This document shows, piece after piece, positions 1-12,294 of a stretch of 64,000 nt of DNA. Below the pieces are notes generated by a model that was given only the letters and a program-made list of their open reading frames with translations, was not told where the DNA came from and did no database searches. The position numbers and the translations under genes were made by a program. How positions within the stretch are numbered: the stretch's first letter is position 1; every line of letters begins with the position of its first letter. Source of the stretch: Lycium barbarum (Eukaryota; Streptophyta; Magnoliopsida; Solanales; Solanaceae); contig NC_083346.1 in NCBI RefSeq assembly GCF_019175385.1, forward strand, positions 58,309,821-58,373,820, read 5' to 3'.

Positions 1-1532
1 GTCATGAAAGATAAATAGGGACATTTTGAGAAATAGTTTGAATTGAGTTATGAATGTTATTGTGTTGTGATATGAATGTGTCATAAATGGTATTAAGATC
101 ATGAACTAACACTTTAGACGAATGGACGAAGATGGGTGTTGTGACCATGAATGTAGGTGAATTAGAGGCAAATTGAGGAATCTAGATAATGTGGATAATG
201 TGAATGACTAATGACCATTGTTATGATATTAATGAAGGTATAAACACTAGCATTGGAAGGAAACGTGCAAATGTAGAATAGTCCGACGAAAAGGTATTTA
301 AGGCTAACCCTTCTTTCATAAGGCATGGTTCTTGGCCAAATTCCTAAATTCCTCTATATGAGTATGTTGTCTTCACATGGTAGACATTCCGAGCTCATAA
401 GCTCACGACCCTTGATATGTACTATGATTATACTACGTTCCTCGTATGACGAGTAAGTATATAATGTAAATGTAACGATAATGATGAGGATAGTAATGAT
501 GATAAGAGTAAAATGAGATTAGAGATGCTTATGAGCTACGATATATGTATATGTATGCCTATGAAGGGCTATGATAAGACCCCGAGCTTATGATGCCGAG
601 TAAGACTATATGTATATGACTATGTATAATGTATGTATACTATTACGAAACGCGCGCACACCTCTGCAGATGGTACGGATAACCCTGATGCCTTGGTAGG
701 GCCAGGTATGTATGACCTTGAGCCTTGGTTGGCCGAGCATGTATAAGACACCGATCCTATGAGGTCGGGTATGCTATGTAAATGCTATGTATATGAAATG
801 ACTATGTATATAATATGAATATGAATGTGATAAGACTATGTATAAGGATACTAATAAGGACATGTATACGAATATGAGCACAAGTATGGTACGAGTATTA
901 TTATGGGATACGAACGACGATGTATCCAAGTAAGCGACATGATGATGATAATATTACTGTCTCCCCTCCTATTCTATTTTCATATGATATCTATTATGCT
1001 TCTATATTGATGTTGACCATGCTTTACATACTCAGTACATTCTTCGTACTGACGTCCTTTTGTTTGTGGACGCTGCGTCATGCCCGCAGGTGCACAGGGA
1101 GACAGACTTGATCCATAGCTGCTTATTCAGAGATTGCATAGCAGAGCTCCAATTCTTTTGGAGCCGTAGCTTTTGGGTACTTATTCTTTTGTGTATATAA
1201 TTATGGGCATAGCGGGGTCCTGTCCCGCTCATATGATATGTCATACTCTTAGAGGCTCGTAGTCATGTGTATGTGGGTAGAGATGTTCGGCCATGTCGGC
1301 CCATATTTTGTATATCTTTTGTTGGCCTCGTCGGCCTTGTACTTACGATGTGGCACAGATGCCTATGATATGTTAAATAACGATGGTCGTCTAATGGGAT
1401 CAATATGATTAACGATAAGGAAAGCACGAATTGACTTATGGTTCACCTAGATGTTATGTTATGTACGATAAGGGGGTGCTCGGGTGGGGTAGCACCGGGT
1501 GCTCGTCGCGGCCCCCTAGCCGGGTCGTGACA
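1..1532 (+). repeat. LTR of Tekay-like element, A subfamily, 5' part outside window
   Basis: The sequence matches, in reverse complement, the LTRs of element A (36650-42197 and 47379-52652), including the 'GGGTGCTCGTCGCGGCCCC' block and the terminal GGGTCGTGACA. The LTR begins before the window, so about 900 bases of it are missing. It holds the conserved AGTAC/GTACT stem-loop motif at 1025-1095. The terminal CA at 1531-1532 is followed by sequence of a different LTR, so this is probably a nested insertion. No primer site follows, so it is either a solo LTR or the 3' LTR of an element lying to the left. Confidence 0.75.
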
Positions 1533-2428
1533 GCAACGTTTTGTAACTTCATTACATATTTATACTGTAGATCATATGTATTGTTATTGTTCCACCTGAT
1601 CATCTGGATTATGATATTCTTAAGGTGGAAGCGGCTGCCCGAAGGGACCACCCTAGCTAAGCCGGAAGCGGCTGCCCGAAGGGGCCATCATGACTACGCC
1701 GGAAGCGGCCATCCGAAGGGACTATTGTGTTATTAGCCGGACGCGGCTACGAGTAGGATATTCTATATTTATATTGTGTATGCTAGAATTTGTGTAAGGG
1801 ACCATATGACATGGTTCAAAGTGCTGTTCCAGGTTACTCCCAGGTTGCTTTCTAAACTTTCTTACAGTTATGATTTTCCTTGTTTTATGATTCAGTATTG
1901 TCTTACATATTCAGTACACATTCCGTACTGATCCCCTTTCTTCGAGGGCTGCGTTTCATGCCTACAGGTTCAGGGATGAGGTTAAGCGATCCAGCCACCT
2001 AGGAGGAGTCAGCATTGAGAGTCAGACAGCTCCACTTGCTTCGGAGACTGTTCCTGTTTTGGGATAATTTTGTTTGTATACATTATGGGTACGACGGGGC
2101 CCTGTCCCGTCACTTATGCACGGTCATACTCTTCTAGTAGTATGCGGACAGTGTGGGTGTCATGGATACTGTTTGGCCTTGCCGGCCATTGTTTTGATGT
2201 ACAAAAGTATCGGCAGCCTCGTTGGCTTGCCTTGTGATATGTTACGTATATATAAGTATGTTTTGAGATGTTTTGAGTTACAGATGGACTTTGGTATTCT
2301 ATTTACAGCTTTCAAACTTAGTTAAATAGACCCTATTGAATGCCATGTTTGAGTACAGGTAACATAAGTTGGGTTATAAGGCAGGTTAAGCTCGGTCACT
2401 CGTCATGGGCCTAGGTTGGGTCGTGACG
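1533..2428 (+). repeat. 3' part of a second Tekay-like LTR
   Basis: This stretch ends in GGGTCGTGAC and carries the usual LTR landmarks: the conserved AGTAC..GTACT motif at 1903-1970 and the 'TACGACGGGGCCCTGTCCCGTC' type block near 2090. It differs from the LTR to its left. It ends abruptly against the truncated Athila-type LTR at 2429, and the final A of the expected CA end is missing. The 5' part of this LTR should lie left of the window, beyond the nested LTR. Confidence 0.65.
1627..1747 (+). repeat. Short tandem repeat inside LTR (four GGAAGCGGCTGCCCGAAGGG-like units)
   Basis: Four degenerate units starting near 1628, 1664, 1701 and 1739 share the core GGAAGCGGCNNCCGAAGGG, separated by 20 to 25 bases of variable spacer. 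Similar GC-rich tandem blocks sit at a comparable place in other LTRs of this window (13887-14075, 24466-24657). Confidence 0.7.
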
Positions 2429-2789
2429 GTCGTCGACGTGCATGACGACGATCTGATGACAACTTTTCAACTCGCAGGACTTCCAGCGTCGAGGAACTTC
2501 AATGACTGTCGATCATGTCGACGGTGCAGGTCAACGGTCTGATGCACTTTTCACTATGCAGGAAGTTGATCGACGAGATAACTTGATGGACCGTCGAACA
2601 TGTTGACGGTCCGTCCTTAGTGCATATCAGTACAAAACACCATATTTTCTTTTTTTTCGCTTGCCGAGCATTCTAACTTCGAAATACCTGCATAACACAC
2701 AAAACACATCAAACTAACACAAACTTACTTGAAAACAAGTAAAACTTAGAGTCAAAAAGCATTAGATGTGCCAAATTCTCGGCACATCA
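2429..2789 (-). repeat. Truncated 3' LTR of Athila-type element E
   Basis: It is nearly identical to 27725-28089 in the 5' LTR and ends at the same GGCACATCA (reverse of TGATGTGCC). Only about 360 of some 1325 bases remain inside the window; the rest is cut off by the LTR ending at 2428. It contains the GTCGAC/CGTCGA palindrome cluster at 2425-2625. Confidence 0.9.
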
Positions 2790-2805
2790 ACACCCCCAAC
2801 TTAAA
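2790..2805 (-). other. Polypurine tract of element E
   Basis: On the minus strand this reads CTTTAAGTTGGGGGTGT directly before the 3' LTR start TGATGTGCC. Position and form match the plus-strand primer of Athila/Tat-group elements. Confidence 0.8.
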
Positions 2806-4240
2806 GTCTTTGCTTGTCCTCAAGCAAGTCAACTCTCAGACTCAATCTACAAATGTCTCGATATTACAAAGTAAAACTCTCTACAGTGGTTGTGGCAATT
2901 AACTTCCGGCATATCATGTGTATCATAATGACTCTCCCCCCAATAAAGACAATACCAATCTAGGACTTGTTGCAACTAACAATGAGGCTAGTTATCACAG
3001 AAACTATAACACACACGAATCAAGACTTACAGGAAACCAGTCACTTAACAAACTCTCATGCCCTCACGAAGACCAAAGAATGTCTCAACATATATGTACA
3101 CACAGAATGGGACAAAATACAAAGGAGAAGAGAAACACCCACACTCACAAAGAAATTCTCCAGCTAAGCATGCAAATACCATAGGTTTGCCCTTATTTTC
3201 AGTACCCTCGACCTTGGACAGTTCGGTTGTGATCACACTAGGACTTTTTCAGAGTTGTAATGTGGGCTCGAGGACAGGTAAGATGTATATTTGGATAACT
3301 GTGACTCACCCTCCTTGAATACTACACCTTATTCTTTTCTTTTACCCTTTTCACCTTTTGTTTTCTTCCCTCTTTCCATTTTATTGCCTCGGAATGGTTT
3401 TATTGCTATTCTACTTCTATCTACTTTTTTTTTTTTTTGCTATTCTTTTTTCTTTGTTTTTCTGTTTTTCTTTTTTTGTTTTTTCTACACTTACCACACC
3501 GATGTCTTTTTACTAGGCAATTCATTTTTACCAGGCAATTCACTTTTACCCAACTTTAGGCTTACTCCTCATATTCCCCTTATTCCACCCGTCACCCCCA
3601 ACTTAGGTTTTTAGCCTCAATCTTATCATTTTAGTTTCAAGGAGGGACCGGGTGCAAAAAGAGGGATATTTAGAACAGGTATCGGCTTGTTACTGCTAGT
3701 GAAAGAACAATTTTGAGGCTAAAAAATGGCTAACAAAGGATATTCATCTACATGTAGGCTTATCTTTAGGCAAACAAAATGGGTTCCGAACACAAACAAG
3801 GCCTAAGATCATTTCACAGCTTCACTTATCTTCAGAATGCTGGCATGACTAACTGGGCAAGTTCTAGATTATATACACAACTAGAGAATATATCTACAAA
3901 ACCTCACAACACATGGCATCAGAATTGTCAACACACTAGTCTTCCCGCTATAATTTCGCATACAAGGTATCACAATAATCTAAATGTCACACAAAGAAGC
4001 ATGCATGTCAATTAAACAACTAAGTCCAAGTTTTCAAAAAAAATCGGAGGGGAGTACTTTTTCTCAAATCAAAACAAGACAGCCCTAAGTTAGTCAAACC
4101 ACCACCACATAAGTCAAAATTACTCTATTTTATCTAAACACGACTTAACCATTCCTGGTTCAACCAAAAAAAAAAAAAAAACCCCTCAGCAAAAGAACTA
4201 TGGCAAAGAAAAGTCGAGGGGATCCTAAACCAATATAAAT
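2806..4240 (-). other. Non-coding 3' region of element E, with pyrimidine-rich stretch
   Basis: No credible reading frame is seen. The plus strand is strongly pyrimidine-rich at 3329-3495, so the element's own strand is purine-rich there. Apparent ORFs across 2918-3614 are low-complexity and unsupported. Confidence 0.55.
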
Positions 4241-4243
4241 AAA

Positions 4244-6560
4244 TCAAATACTCTCACCCCCAACTGAGAAAGTCTGCAATGTCCCCAGTGCAGTAAAAGT
4301 AACACAAGGGAGTGGGAATACCGACTCATCGGTCAGCGAGGCGTCAGGTGGGGAAACCGCCCCAGCAGTAGTATCAATGGCTGCATCAGCAGCAGCATCC
4401 ATAGCAGCATCAATAGTAGTACCCGTAGCTACTGGCACTAGAGTAGGAAGGGGCGGTGGCAATAGTACCCCAACTGGAGCACTGCTCGAAGTGGCTCCTA
4501 TGGTCCCAAAAGGGAGATTCTCCACAAGAGATCTCTGAATGGCCTCTTCCATCTGCTACCCCTCTAGACTCGAACCCCTCAGGAGAGTACTCTCTCTCAC
4601 CTCCTCTACCACCTTTTCCTCATCAAGAGCCAATCTCTTTCTCTTTCCCTGACCACCCGCTGTGGCAGGAGCAACTAACTGCACCACTGGAAGCTCCTTC
4701 TCAATCTCCACCGCAACAAATAGTGGAGCTGCTACTAGGCTCGGGTCACGAACCTTTAACAACAAAACATCAGCCTTAAGCTGCTCTAACTCTGCCCTCA
4801 AAGCATCAGTGGAAGTGGTCGGGCGGGCCATCTCTAATGCTGTCAATCCAATCTCAAAACCATCTAGCCAAGCTGACAGTGTCGACCTCACAGGCTCTAA
4901 TATCTCACCCACTCGTTGTCGCACGAAATCATCGAGCTAGGCCACTATGACCTTCGATTGTTGATTCGCTATAGCCGTCTGTTTTGCAAATTTTCTGAAG
5001 TTTTCCATCGAGAAGGCATAGGGATCAACTCTGGCTGTACCTTGGGGTTGTGCAACAGGACCCGCAGGCTATGGAGCTGGCCTCGGGGCTATAAAGCCAA
5101 AGTCTGTAGCTCAGGAATAGTAGTCTGAGTCTCAACGAAAGCATCAACAGTATCAGTAGCTGGAGTCTCAGAATCTGCAATTTGGACAATCTCAGTAATA
5201 GGGGCAGTAGTGGCGGATAACTCATGTGTAGAGCCACCCGCCACCCCTGGATGAATCAGCTCCTGAGGTGTGGGCACCCCTCCAAGTGCTGCTAGGAACC
5301 CATTCTTTTCTCCCTGGCCATCATCGACAGCCTCTTTCTTGCTCTTCTCCACAGAGGAAGTAGACTAAGTTATTATTCGATCGTCAATATCAGGAATAAA
5401 ATACACATCTGACGTCCAAATTAGATCTGTTATCAGGCATGGATATATTAGTGAAGTGTTGGGCTGAGAAGCCCTCAACTAAATCTCAGTACTCGCTAAT
5501 GTTCTGAAATCAATCGGGTATCTAGACATCAATGCGGCAACAACAACCTATTTGTCAGTCGTAAGTGCATTATCAGCCTGAGTGGGGAGAAGCCGCAACT
5601 GCACCACGCTCCACTAAAATTTGCCCTCCAAGGTCAACCATCTCTTCACTAATCGATTTGCCAAGTGAGTACACTAGGCCCTCTTACTCGAATGACCTAC
5701 CGCTGTAGCTACCCAGTCCCTGACGGACTAATCCTTGCGCCTCAGCAACTTGTCTTCTAACTAAATTGTTTGCCTCGGGTGGTGTAATTATCACCGAAGT
5801 ATACTTTGTTGATGGCCTTGGTAGATATATCAACACTCACCCCTCTGATCTGAACCTCACTCAGCGGCTCTAACTCCCGCAGTTTCTGGTGCCTCTTTTT
5901 GACTTTCTTGATCAAGGCTCTGTAGGCAGCATATACCTCACGTACCAAAATTGGGCAATAATCCCCAGGTAGCTCTAGCATAAACTCTAGTTGATAATGG
6001 CAAATGAGTTCTCTAACCCTAGGTAATATCTCAAGCCCCTCAAAACTGATCCGCCGTTCTTCATTTATGATGTGGTTCTCATGCAGGTTGTCGTCGTCTT
6101 TTATTTCAATGCCATACTCATATAGCTCCCTAGTACCTTCAACAGAAAAATAGTCCTCAAGCCTCTTGATTTTGATTTGTCGAGCCCTAGCCTCATCATT
6201 ATTAGCATCATCATCACCAGGCTGTGATCTCTAACGGGTTTATGATCTAGAAGGTGCCTGGGAGGACTGAGCGGCACCCTCGGGAAACTATGGCTGCGAT
6301 GCATGTGAGGCCTCTCCAGCGGCAGCCCTATTCTTGTCAGACTGGGAGGAACTGGGTGGTGTAGGAGCCGGTACAGTGACCTGCCCGTACCAAGGGGGAG
6401 CGGCAACCCTATTCTTCCTCTGAGGCATCACTTCAGGCTCATCATCCAAGACTTCATCTCTAAGTGTGGGTTCACCACTGAGCCACCTTCGACCTATTGT
6501 TCTTTGAGTTCGCCTCGAGCCACCCCCTCGAGTAATGGTCAACTTGGGTGGCGCCATACC
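4244..6560 (-). pseudogene. Extra ORF downstream of pol in Athila-type element E (ORF3 relic)
   Basis: The minus strand carries successive open stretches at 6288-6560 (start at MAPPKLTI near 6556), 5757-6175, 5089-5352, 4556-4924 and 4244-4552, separated by frameshifts and stops. The first part is basic and Pro/Ser-rich. The middle part is well formed and alpha/beta-like, with the run ELPGDYCPILVREVYAAY, and resembles the 'putative plant transposon protein' type domain seen in plant gypsy elements. The C-terminal parts are Ala/Pro/Thr-rich with a coiled-coil-like stretch (LRAELEQLKADVLLLKV). Athila elements often carry an envelope-like or unknown ORF here; I see no clear signal peptide or transmembrane segment, so the envelope label is not supported. 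Function unknown. Confidence 0.6.
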
Positions 6561-6572
6561 TGTAATCATCAA

Positions 6573-8270
6573 AAATCAAAATCTAGTTAATTTGTACGAG
6601 TGAAATCAAACATAGTGAACTTCAGAAAAATATACTCAGTTCTCTGATGTTGGACCTGCAGACCGTCGTTGTGCTTTGAAGGACAGTTGAACCTGTCGAC
6701 GGACCGTCGAACTGCAGGATGGTGCCATCGACACTTTGCGGTCCAGACGGCAGCAACTATAAGTTTGTAGACTTTGATTTGTTTTCGAATTTTTAACTCC
6801 AATCAATCAGAGAACACATATTCAATTGTTTTGCACATTTGGTGTTTTGGGGCTTCGGGTTACTCATATTTCACCCTCATCTTTGACCTTTTTGACGTTT
6901 GGTAATTTCTCGGGTATTGTTTGGTGGGTATAACAATGGAAAATCGAGGTTTTTAATCGAAATACCCTCCAATCCGTTGGAGTTACTCAGACTTCACTCC
7001 TCAATTTGCATGCTTATCAGAATGTCTCTTTTACAAACCTTTGGCGGGCCTAATGAATCAACATGTTGATCAAAATGCCTGCCTACTCAATCGGGGTACG
7101 ATATTTTCACCCCCACGAGTCCTACTAATAGCAATCATACCAAATTCCCTTCCCCCAACCAATAATTTCAAAATATTGCAAATTTAAGCATGAATTTCAT
7201 TCAACAAGTACAAACCCTAGGTCATGATCTCTACCTTTGCATTCAACATCACATTTATCCTAGTTAAAACACCCCCAACTTATTCATTACAATCAAAGAT
7301 AGCCAAGGTCCCATAATCCAACTTTGCAATGAATTTAGGAACCCTAGGCATGCTCTTTAGCAATTTTCGAACAAATAACTAAACTAAAATCAAGAAAGGG
7401 TTGCAAATCATGCAACATACCTGATTCATATGAGTTTGCAAAGAAATATTGAGTGAAATCAGAGAAGAACAGAGGAAAATTTGTGATAGTAGGGCAGAGA
7501 TCTTGGGGTTTTCAGTTGTGGAGAGAATGGAAGGTTTTGGGAGTTTTAACGGGTGAAGGAATATGGAGAGTGGGGAGTTATGGAGGGAATTTAGGAGATG
7601 GAGAGTTTGAGGGAGAGTTAAAGGCGGTATGTGGGGAGTTATGAAATAAAATGCCTCTTCCCGTTATTTCCTTTTAAAAATCGAGACTATTTGGTTAAAA
7701 CAAATTGAATTTTTGGGCGAGCCGTCGACATGTCGATGATCGTCAAAGCGTAAATACGACTTTACTAAATAAAAGGGTATTGTCCTGTTGACGAGACCTT
7801 CGACGGTGTCGTCGACGTGTCGACGTCACCGTCGAAGTGCTCGTCGACTTACTTACCTGCAGCGTAGCAGTTGCTAACTCTCAGATTTCAAACTCTGCAT
7901 ACCGTCATTGTACATTGACGGTCTGTCAACATGTCGATAGCCCGTCTTTGTGCACTAGTGTTACTTTGCATTTTTTGGAGTTTTAGTTCCTGCGCACTCA
8001 ACACCCGTTAAATAATTAAAAAAAAACTAAAAACCTAAAAAAAATACAGAAATTTAAACTTGGGTTGCCTCCCAAGTAGCGCTTGATTTAACATCGCAGC
8101 ACGACGGTGTTACCAATTTACTCTTGATCAGGACTCGCCGAGTCAGCATTCCTTCCCAGGTTCTTCAACCGATATCGGTCAAAAATTATATCCCCTAAAA
8201 TCATACCATGGTAGTGCCTTACCCTCTGCCCGTTCACCTTAAATGTCCGAGTTCCATCTTCGGACTTCAA
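6573..8270 (-). other. Region between pol and ORF3 of element E, with two GTCGAC palindrome clusters
   Basis: On the minus strand it follows pol with the typical 'GGGAGGCAACCC' sequence (plus 8055-8070), then a GTCGAC-rich cluster at 7715-7960, AT-rich sequence, and a second cluster at 6650-6750 just before ORF3. The same kind of cluster occurs in the element's LTRs. No coding sequence is supported; the plus-strand ORF at 7453-7644 is G-rich low-complexity. Confidence 0.5.
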
Positions 8271-9590
8271 TTAAATTGCTCCATGGGGTGAGACACTTAC
8301 CACTTCAAAGGGACTTGACCACCGTGATTTTAATTTGTCCGGTAGCAGCTTCAATCTAGAATTAAATAGTAGGACCGGATCACCCTTGTAGAATTCCCGC
8401 TTCAGGATTTTCTTGTCATGATACTGCTGCATCCTCTCTTTGTATAATGTCGTACTTTCATAGGCCTGATAGCGGAACTCATCCATCTCGTTGGGCTGAA
8501 ACAACCAGAGCTTGGTCGCTTCTTCCCAATTCATGTTCAATTTATTCAAGGCCCATATGGCCCTATGTTCAATTTCAACTGGTAGGTGACATGCTTTACC
8601 AAAAACTAGCTTGAAAGGCAAAGTCCCAAACGGAGTCTTGAAGGTAGTCCGGTAAGCCCATAGAGCATCATCGAGCTTGCGAGCCCAATCAGTTCTGTTC
8701 GTATTCAATGTTTTTGCTAAAATACTCTTTATCTCCCGATTAGAGACTTAACTTTCCCACTTGCTTGAGGATGATAAGGGATTGCCACCCTATGCTTGAC
8801 TCCATACTTATCCATCAATCCTACAAAGGCTTTACTGCAAAAGTGAGAACCACCATCACTTATTATCGCCCTTGGGGGTACCAAAATGAGTAAATATGTT
8901 CTTTTTCAAGAACCCCATGACGCTCTTGGATTTGTTATTAGGTAAATCCACCGCTTCTACCCATTTAGAAACATAGTCAACAGCCACCAAGATGTACTCA
9001 TGCCACCAGAGCTCACAAAGGGTCCCATAAAATCAATTCCCCAAACAACGAACACCTCAACTTCCATTACAAAGTTCGTAGGCATCTCTTTACTCCTACC
9101 AATATTCCCCTGGCGCTGGAACTGATCACAAGAACGTACCATCAAATTAGCACCATGAAAGAGAGTAGGCCGATAGTAACCACATTCGAGAACCTTTGCA
9201 GCAGTCCTCGTACCACTATGATGTCCTCTAACTGGAGAGTCGTGGAAAGCCTTCAAAATCTCCAATACCTCACTCTCTGGAACACAACGCCGAATAATGT
9301 TATCCGTGCAAGTTCGAAATAAGTATGGCTCATCCCAATAGTACTGACGAGAATCACGTAAAAACTTCTTTTTCTGATAAGATTTGATCTCATCAGGACT
9401 GATACCAGTCACCAAGTAATTAGAAAAATCTACATACCAAGGTGCCACTTTCATAGACACAGCCAAAAATTGCTCATCTGAAAACGCATCTTCAATACCA
9501 AGTTCTTATGCTGGAACCCCAGTCTCCTGAAGCCTAGAGAGATGGTCAGCAACCTGATTTTCGAACCGTTTTCGATCTTTCACCTAAAAA
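8271..9590 (-). pseudogene. Integrase of element E, broken
   Basis: Integrase inserts the cDNA copy into host DNA. The minus strand shows the N-terminal zinc-binding region (HDSPVRGHHSGT ... CDQF, 9466-8957 frame), the first catalytic Asp in WGIDFMGPF near 9030, the second in the ISDGGSHF region near 8838-8862, and the C-terminal part ([19 protein letters not shown] onward, 8708-8271). The catalytic Glu position near 8745 reads Lys within SGKVKSL, and the core is cut by frameshifts between 8957 and 8708 and stops near 8700. The ORF ends in the usual place for Athila pol. Inactive by inspection. Confidence 0.85.
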
Positions 9591-9598
9591 TCGAATTC

Positions 9599-10675
9599 TT
9601 ATAAAAAAAGGACCCAAAAAATCAGTCGCGGCTGAGCTTCCTTCTTTGCCATAAGATATCTCAATGCAGCATGGTCAGTGTACACGACAACCTTGGACCC
9701 CAACAAATAGGACTGAAACTTCTCAAAAGCATATATTATAGCAAGCAGCTCTTGCTCAGTCACTGTGTGGTTCATCTGGGCCACATTAAGAGTCCTACTA
9801 GCATAGTAGATCGGGTGCATAATTTTATTATGCCTCTGGCCAAGTACAGTACCAATCGCGAAGCCACTCGCATCGCAAATCAACTCAAATGGCAAGGACC
9901 AATCAGGAGTAACAATAACATGAGCAGTAGTGAGGTGCTCCTTTAATTCATCAAACGTCTTTCGGCACTTGTCATCAAACACAAACTTAGCCTCTTTTTC
10001 AAGAAGCTTGCACATCGGGTTAGCAATCTTGGAGAAATCTTTGATGAAGCGCATGTAGAACCCAACATGTCCCAAGAAACATCGGACACCTTTGACTAAG
10101 ATTGGTGGAGGAAGTTTTGCAATCACATCTATCTTCGCTTGATCGACCTCAATTCCCTTTTCAGAGATTTTGTGACCGAGTATGATTCCTTCGTTCACCA
10201 TAAAGTGGCACTTCTCCTAATTTAGTACGAGATTTGTGTCTTCATATTTTTTCCGCACTTGACCCAAATGGCCAAGACAATCATCAAACGAAGCGCCCAA
10301 AACAGAGAAATCATCCATGAAAACTTCCAAGAAGTCTTCTACCATGTCAGAAAAGATCGACATCATGCACCTTTGAAAAATGGTTGGTACATTGCACAAC
10401 CCAAATGACATTCGACTGAATGCAAATGTCCCATAGGGACAAGTAAAAGTCATCTTCTCTTGATCTTTTAAGGCAATGCTGATCTGATTATAGCCCGAGT
10501 ATCCATCTAAGAAGCAATAGTATGACCTCCCAGCTAGTATATCCAGTATCTGATCAACGAACGGCATGGGAAAATGGTCTTTACAAGTGGCAGTATTCAA
10601 CTTCCTATAGTCCATGCAAACACGCCATGCCGTAACTGTACGAGTGGAAATTAGCTTATTATTTGCATTAGGCAC
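9599..10675 (-). pseudogene. Reverse transcriptase and RNase H of element E
   Basis: RT copies element RNA into DNA and RNase H removes the RNA strand. The frame 10675-10217 shows VCMDYRKLN, a YYCFLDGYSGYNQI block, and the catalytic FMDD box (VFMDDFSVLG near 10310). It continues after an in-frame stop near 10214 with [14 protein letters not shown] and the RNase H domain in 10201-9599: catalytic Asp in [27 protein letters not shown], and [13 protein letters not shown]. Length and order match Athila pol. The fingers region upstream of 10675 contains stops. Confidence 0.9.
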
Positions 10676-12290
10676 CTCAGTGATACATCATTTCTTGGGA
10701 ACACATTGAACACGACTCACCTACTTGCTGTCTGCAATCGGATAGACTACCCCAGCATCTAACCACTTTATGGTCTCCTTTTTCACGACCTTTTGCATGT
10801 TCTGGTTCAATCTCCGCTGATGTTCAACACTCGGCTTGTTGTCCTCCTCTAGCTAAATTTTATGCTCACAAATACTAGAAGGAATTCCGCGAATGTCTGC
10901 TATGGTCCAACCAATAGCACATCTATACTCGCGCAAAATCTCCACTAAATGCTCAATCTGCTCCTCAGTCAGTAATGCTGAAATGATCACTGGCAATGTC
11001 TTGTTCGGACCAAGGAACTCATAGCTCAAGTGTGATAGGAGCTGCTTAAGCTCAAGCTTTGGTGGCTCAACAATATAAGGCTTGGCTGGTGGATTAATTC
11101 TATTTTCAAGGTCAAGATCAAGCTTTCTTAGGTGGTAAGAGTAAGAACTCAAACCCTCAAGCGCATTTATCATTTCCACATAGCCCTCAATATTATCAAA
11201 GTTCATCAGAATCGCAGTAAGAGCTTCTCCATTTTATGTTCAACAACATCATCAATCCCATCAAACAAATCAATAACTGAAATACTCTCATAAGCACTTG
11301 GCAACTTCATCCCCTTGCTTGCTTGGAAAGTCTCTTCTTCATCATTCACTTGGAACTTAATTTCATTCTTTTCAGAGTCCATAAGTGCTCTGCCCGTAGC
11401 AAGGAAGGGTCTTCCCAAGATGATGGAAATATCTCTATCAACCGCACAATACAGAATAACAAAATCAGCAGGCAATATGAACTTACCCACTTGTACCAAC
11501 ACATCATCTATAACCCCAACTGGCTTCTTGATGGATCTGTCCGCCATTTGTAATCTCATAGAAGTTGGTCTAGGCGTTCCCAATCTGGACTGTTTGAAAA
11601 AGGTAAGGGGCATCAAGTTGATACTCGCCCTATTATCACACAGAGCACGGGCGAATGCATGAAGCCCAATATTACACGGAATGGTAAACGCCCCTGAATC
11701 TCCCTTCTTCTGAACTGTGGTGGAAGCAATAATCGAACTCACACGATGAGTTAAATTCACTATCTCAGGTTGAACAGACCTTTTCTTCGTAAGCAGGTCT
11801 TTCACAAACTTAGCAAATACGGGCATCTCTTCGATAGCATCTAAGAATGGAAAATTCAATGTTAGCTGCTTCAACTGATCATAGAACTTTGGACACTTAG
11901 CATCATCATTCTTCTTTGCCAACCTCTGAGAAAAGGGAGGCTTTGCTTTGTACATCTAAGTCAAAAGGCGAAGAGCCCCTTTTATCGTTTGTTTCCTTGT
12001 ATCAGCAGCAACTTCTGGAATATCAACAATTTTTTCTTCACCATGGACCTCATCGTCTACGATAGGTACGTCAGAATGCACCTTTTCTTCCACAATAATT
12101 GGATCTAGATCAACCACCTTCTTGTCAGCACTCTTGAAGTATTACCACTCCTCGTGCTAATAGCAAAAGTACGTTCCCCACCATTACCATTCTTCGAGTT
12201 TAGAATAGTATCACTAGGAAGCCCACTTTTCCTAGCAAGAATCTGTTCTTTAGAAAGATCACGCATCTGCCATTCAAGGTTCTGAATAAC
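10676..12290 (-). pseudogene. Gag-pol linker, aspartic protease and RT N-terminus of element E
   Basis: The minus strand continues the polyprotein interrupted by element F. 12290-12120 encodes the linker (IQNLEWQMRDLSKEQI ... GLPSDTIL). The 11955-11206 frame (249 aa) holds the protease: KFYDQLKQLTLNFPF, then the active-site region ALCDNRASINLMPL, where the Gly after the catalytic Asp region is replaced, then IILGRPFLATGRALMD. The 11206-10853 frame covers the start of RT (LLSHLSYEFLGPNKTLPVII, CAIGWTIADIRGI). Stops or frameshifts lie near 12120, 11206 and 10855. Confidence 0.85.
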
Positions 12291-12294
12291 TGCT

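Noticed and set aside
3291..3614. 107-aa Phe-rich ORF, membrane-like
   Set aside because: It is read from a T-rich pyrimidine stretch antisense to element E; composition alone explains the hydrophobic appearance.
9671..9946. Plus-strand ORF over RNase H (and similar shadows at 11315-11662, 45524-45777, 57495-57957)
   Set aside because: These are antisense shadows of clearly recognised pol domains.
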